Shown in pieces: positions 44,440 to 46,922 of a stretch of 46,922 nucleotides of DNA (the stretch's first letter is position 1; the number at the start of each line of letters is the position of its first letter). The notes beneath the pieces were generated by a model, which saw only the letters and a program-made list of their open reading frames with translations, was not told the origin of the DNA and did not search any database. Position numbers and translations under genes: made by a program. Origin of the DNA: Nocardiopsaceae bacterium (GTDB taxonomy: Bacteria > Actinomycetota > Actinomycetes > Streptosporangiales > Streptosporangiaceae); NCBI GenBank assembly GCA_017354375.1, contig JAFMRC010000004.1:1-46922 (forward strand). The letters are read 5' to 3'.

Positions 44440-45636
44440 GTGATCGGAGTACCTAAGGAGACAGAACAGGGCGAGCGTCGGGTCGCCCTGGTGCCCGCGG
44501 TGGTGCAGCGGCTGGGGGCGGCCGGCCTCGCGGTGACCGTGGAGGGCGGAGCGGGCGACGGCGCGCGCATACCGGACAGCGAGTTCGAGCGGGCGGGCGC
44601 GGTCATCGGGAACCCGTGGACCGCCGACGTGGTGGTGAAGGTGAGCCCGCCCACGGCGGAGGAGACCGCGCGGCTCTCTCCCCGCGGCACGCTCGTCGGG
44701 TTCCTCGCGCCGCTCACCCGGCCGGAGGTCGCGGCGGGGCTCCGCAAGGCGAGCGTCACCGGCTTCGCCATGGAAGCCGTCCCCCGCATCTCCCGGGCAC
44801 AGTCGATGGACGCGCTGTCCTCGCAGGCGAACGTGGCCGGCTACAAGGCCGTCATCGAGGCGGCACGGCACTGCACCCGGTTCTTCCCGATGCTCACCAC
44901 CGCCGCCGGGACGGTGAAGCCCGCGACCGTCCTCGTGCTCGGCGCGGGCGTCGCCGGCCTGCAGGCGCTCGCGACCGCCAAGCGGCTCGGAGCGCGCACG
45001 ACCGGATTCGACGTCCGGCCCGAGGTCGCCGAGCAGGTCCGCTCGCTCGGCGCCCAATGGCTGGAAACCCCGCGACTGGAAACGCGGTGGCAGGAAACGC
45101 CGGGGCTCGAGCCACCGGAGCCGGAAGCGCCAGGGCCGAAGGCCGGGATCTCCGCCGTGGGCGACGGCGGGTACGCCCGCGCGCTGACCGCCGAGGAGGA
45201 GGCCAGGCAGCAGCGGCAGCTCACCGAGGCGGTCACCCGCTTCGACGTGGTGATCACCACCGCGCAAGTGCCCGGCCGCCCGGCGCCGCTGCTGGTGACC
45301 GCCGAGGCGGTGCGCCGGATGCGGCCGGGGAGCGTGGTAGTCGACCTGGCCGGCGAGGGCGGCGGCAACTGCGAGCTGACCGAGCCGGGCGAGACCGTCA
45401 TCCATAACGGGGTTACCGTCTGCGGCCCGCTCAACCTTCCCGCCACGCTCCCGGAGCACGCTAGCGAGCTGTACGCCCGCAATGTGCAGGCGCTGCTCGG
45501 CCTGCTGATCGACGGCGGGAAGGTCGCGCCCGACTTCTCCGACGAGATCCTCGCCCGCTGCTGCGTGACCCGGGACGACCCCGAAGACGGTCCCGAAGGC
45601 GGTTCCGAGGGCGGTTCCGAAGGCGGGGAGGGCTGA
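44440..45636 (+). CDS. pntAA: NAD(P) transhydrogenase subunit alpha part 1
   Basis: VIGVPKETEQGERRVALVPAVVQRL, AMEAVPRISRAQSMDALSSQANVAGYKAV, VLVLGAGVAGLQALATAKRLGA. Confidence 0.94.
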   Translation: MIGVPKETEQGERRVALVPAVVQRLGAAGLAVTVEGGAGDGARIPDSEFERAGAVIGNPWTADVVVKVSPPTAEETARLSPRGTLVGFLAPLTRPEVAAGLRKASVTGFAMEAVPRISRAQSMDALSSQANVAGYKAVIEAARHCTRFFPMLTTAAGTVKPATVLVLGAGVAGLQALATAKRLGARTTGFDVRPEVAEQVRSLGAQWLETPRLETRWQETPGLEPPEPEAPGPKAGISAVGDGGYARALTAEEEARQQRQLTEAVTRFDVVITTAQVPGRPAPLLVTAEAVRRMRPGSVVVDLAGEGGGNCELTEPGETVIHNGVTVCGPLNLPATLPEHASELYARNVQALLGLLIDGGKVAPDFSDEILARCCVTRDDPEDGPEGGSEGGSEGGEG

Positions 45637-46056
45637 ATGTTCCTGGCCAATGTGGCGATCTGCGTGCTGGCTGGCTTCGTCGGCTTCACCGTGATCTCCA
45701 AGGTGCCCAATACCCTGCACACCCCGCTCATGTCCGGCACCAACGCCATCCACGGCATCGTGCTGCTCGGCGGGCTGGTGCTGGCCTCCGGCGCCTCGGG
45801 CGCGGGGGGCTCGGGAGGCGCGGACCTCGGCGCGCTCGACCAGTTGCTGCTCGGCGTGGCGATCGCGTTCGGCGTGATCAACGTCGTCGGCGGGTTCTGC
45901 GTGACCGACCGGATGCTCGGCATGTTTAAAGGCAACACCGCTAAGGGCGGCCCCGCTAAGGGCGATGCCGCCAGGGGCAATACCGCCAACGGCAACACTG
46001 CCAACGGCGACACCGCCAAGGCGCGCGAGGAGAAGGAGGGGGCCGGCCGTGGGTGA
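45637..46056 (+). CDS. pntAB: NAD(P) transhydrogenase subunit alpha part 2
   Basis: VGFTVISKVPNTLHTPLMSGTNAIHGIVLLGGLVL...GVINVVGGFCVTDRMLGMF. Confidence 0.94.
   Translation: MFLANVAICVLAGFVGFTVISKVPNTLHTPLMSGTNAIHGIVLLGGLVLASGASGAGGSGGADLGALDQLLLGVAIAFGVINVVGGFCVTDRMLGMFKGNTAKGGPAKGDAARGNTANGNTANGDTAKAREEKEGAGRG
45931..46020. repeat. 15-bp minisatellite x6 in the pntAB 3' end
   Basis: GGCAACACCGCTAAG, GGCGGCCCCGCTAAG, GGCGATGCCGCCAGG, GGCAATACCGCCAAC, GGCAACACTGCCAAC, GGCGACACCGCCAAG. Confidence 0.95.
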
Positions 46057-46922
46057 GCTGATCCAGGTGCTGTACATCATCTCGTTTGGCCTGTTCATCT
46101 ACGGGCTGACGGGGCTAACCGGGCCGCGAACCGCGGTGCGCGGCAACCTCGTCGCGGCCGCGGGCATGGCACTCGCGATCGTCGCCACGCTGCTGCGGCC
46201 GGGCACCGGCCACTGGTGGCTGATCGCGGTCGGCGCGGCGGCCGGCACCGCCGTCGGCGTCCCCGCCGCGCGGAAGGTCAGGATGACGGCGATGCCGCAG
46301 ATGGTGGCCCTGTTCAACGGGGTCGGCGGCGGCGCCGTGGCGCTGCTGTCTGTCGTCGAGTTCCACCAGACCCACGGCTACGGCGACTCGCCCGCGTACG
46401 TCGCGGTTACGTCGCTGTTCGCCGCGGTCGTCGGGTCGGTGTCGTTCTGGGGGTCGCTGGTCGCCTACGGCAAGCTGCAGGAGATCCTGCCCGGCCGGCC
46501 GGTGGGCGCCGGACGCCTCCAGCAGCCGCTCAACGGCGCGATGCTGGCCATCGCCGTCGGCTGCGCGGCGGCGGCCGGGACCGGCGCGGCCGGCTCCGGG
46601 TGGCTGGTGGGGATCGTGCTGCTCGCCGCGGCGGCACTCGGGGTCCTGGTGGTCCTGCCTATCGGGGGCGCGGACATGCCGGTGGTGATCTCGCTGCTCA
46701 ACGCGTTCACCGGACTGTCCGCCGCGGCCACCGGCCTCGCGCTCGGCAACACCGCCATGATCGTCGCCGGGATGATCGTCGGCGCGTCGGGCACGATCCT
46801 GACCAACCTGATGGCGAAGGCGATGAACCGCTCGATCCCGGCGATCGTGGCCGGCGGCTTCGGCGGCGGCCCGGCGGCCCCCGGCGGTCCTGGCGGGGCC
46901 GCCGGGGGCGACGGCAAGACGG
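46049..46922 (+). CDS. pntB: NAD(P) transhydrogenase subunit beta (3' end outside window; missing from ORF track)
   Basis: GTG at 46049 overlaps pntAB stop; VGELIQVLYIISFGLFIYGLTGLTGPRTAVRGN..., MTAMPQMVALFNGVGGGAVALL, MPVVISLLNAFTGLSAAATGLALGN. Confidence 0.93.
   Translation, partial: MGELIQVLYIISFGLFIYGLTGLTGPRTAVRGNLVAAAGMALAIVATLLRPGTGHWWLIAVGAAAGTAVGVPAARKVRMTAMPQMVALFNGVGGGAVALLSVVEFHQTHGYGDSPAYVAVTSLFAAVVGSVSFWGSLVAYGKLQEILPGRPVGAGRLQQPLNGAMLAIAVGCAAAAGTGAAGSGWLVGIVLLAAAALGVLVVLPIGGADMPVVISLLNAFTGLSAAATGLALGNTAMIVAGMIVGASGTILTNLMAKAMNRSIPAIVAGGFGGGPAAPGGPGGAAGGDGKT

Noticed and set aside
44383-46098. 571-aa minus ORF antisense to pntAA/pntAB
   Set aside because: Antisense artefact of high-GC third positions.

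Overview
High-GC actinomycete chromosomal window (Streptosporangiales/Streptomyces-like by codon usage and gene families). It encodes about 36 supportable CDSs. Left part (1-19 kb) is mostly housekeeping/secreted: PKD-domain secreted protein (5' truncated by the window), Ser/Thr kinase with beta-propeller, E1alpha/E1beta/lipoyl/VOC operon, mtnA, orphan YefM antitoxin, GH92 mannosidase, AzoR-like reductase, ECF41/SigJ-type sigma factor, GH25 lysozyme, HesB-like, mycofactocin-type SDR, CsoR, enolase-superfamily dehydratase. The middle (19-38.4 kb) is an accessory island: RelA/SpoT-fold protein plus small partner, beta-solenoid membrane protein, DUF574 methyltransferase, three C5-DNA methyltransferases, DUF397 and XRE-DUF5753 genes separated by a WXG100-like bicistron, secreted micropeptide next to an LAL-type LuxR regulator, HATPase, a probable restriction partner, a degraded second restriction-enzyme-like partner, and a small protein with a RHIM/BASS-like amyloid motif. 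Right part: hisS, M1 peptidase, MBL hydrolase, and pntAA-pntAB-pntB (truncated by window end). Most notable: (i) RelA/SpoT-fold protein plus partner as candidate toxSAS-like pair; (ii) a 10-codon YoeB C-terminal relic after yefM, and an N-truncated, frameshifted REase-like ORF after an MTase, i.e. two 'antidotes without poison'; (iii) a C-terminal amyloid-like motif; (iv) in-frame 15/18-bp minisatellites inside conserved enzymes; (v) families of dispersed intergenic hairpins and a recurrent CCGAACGGATcGTGGCG motif. All assignments were made by eye from translated sequence; no database search was run.
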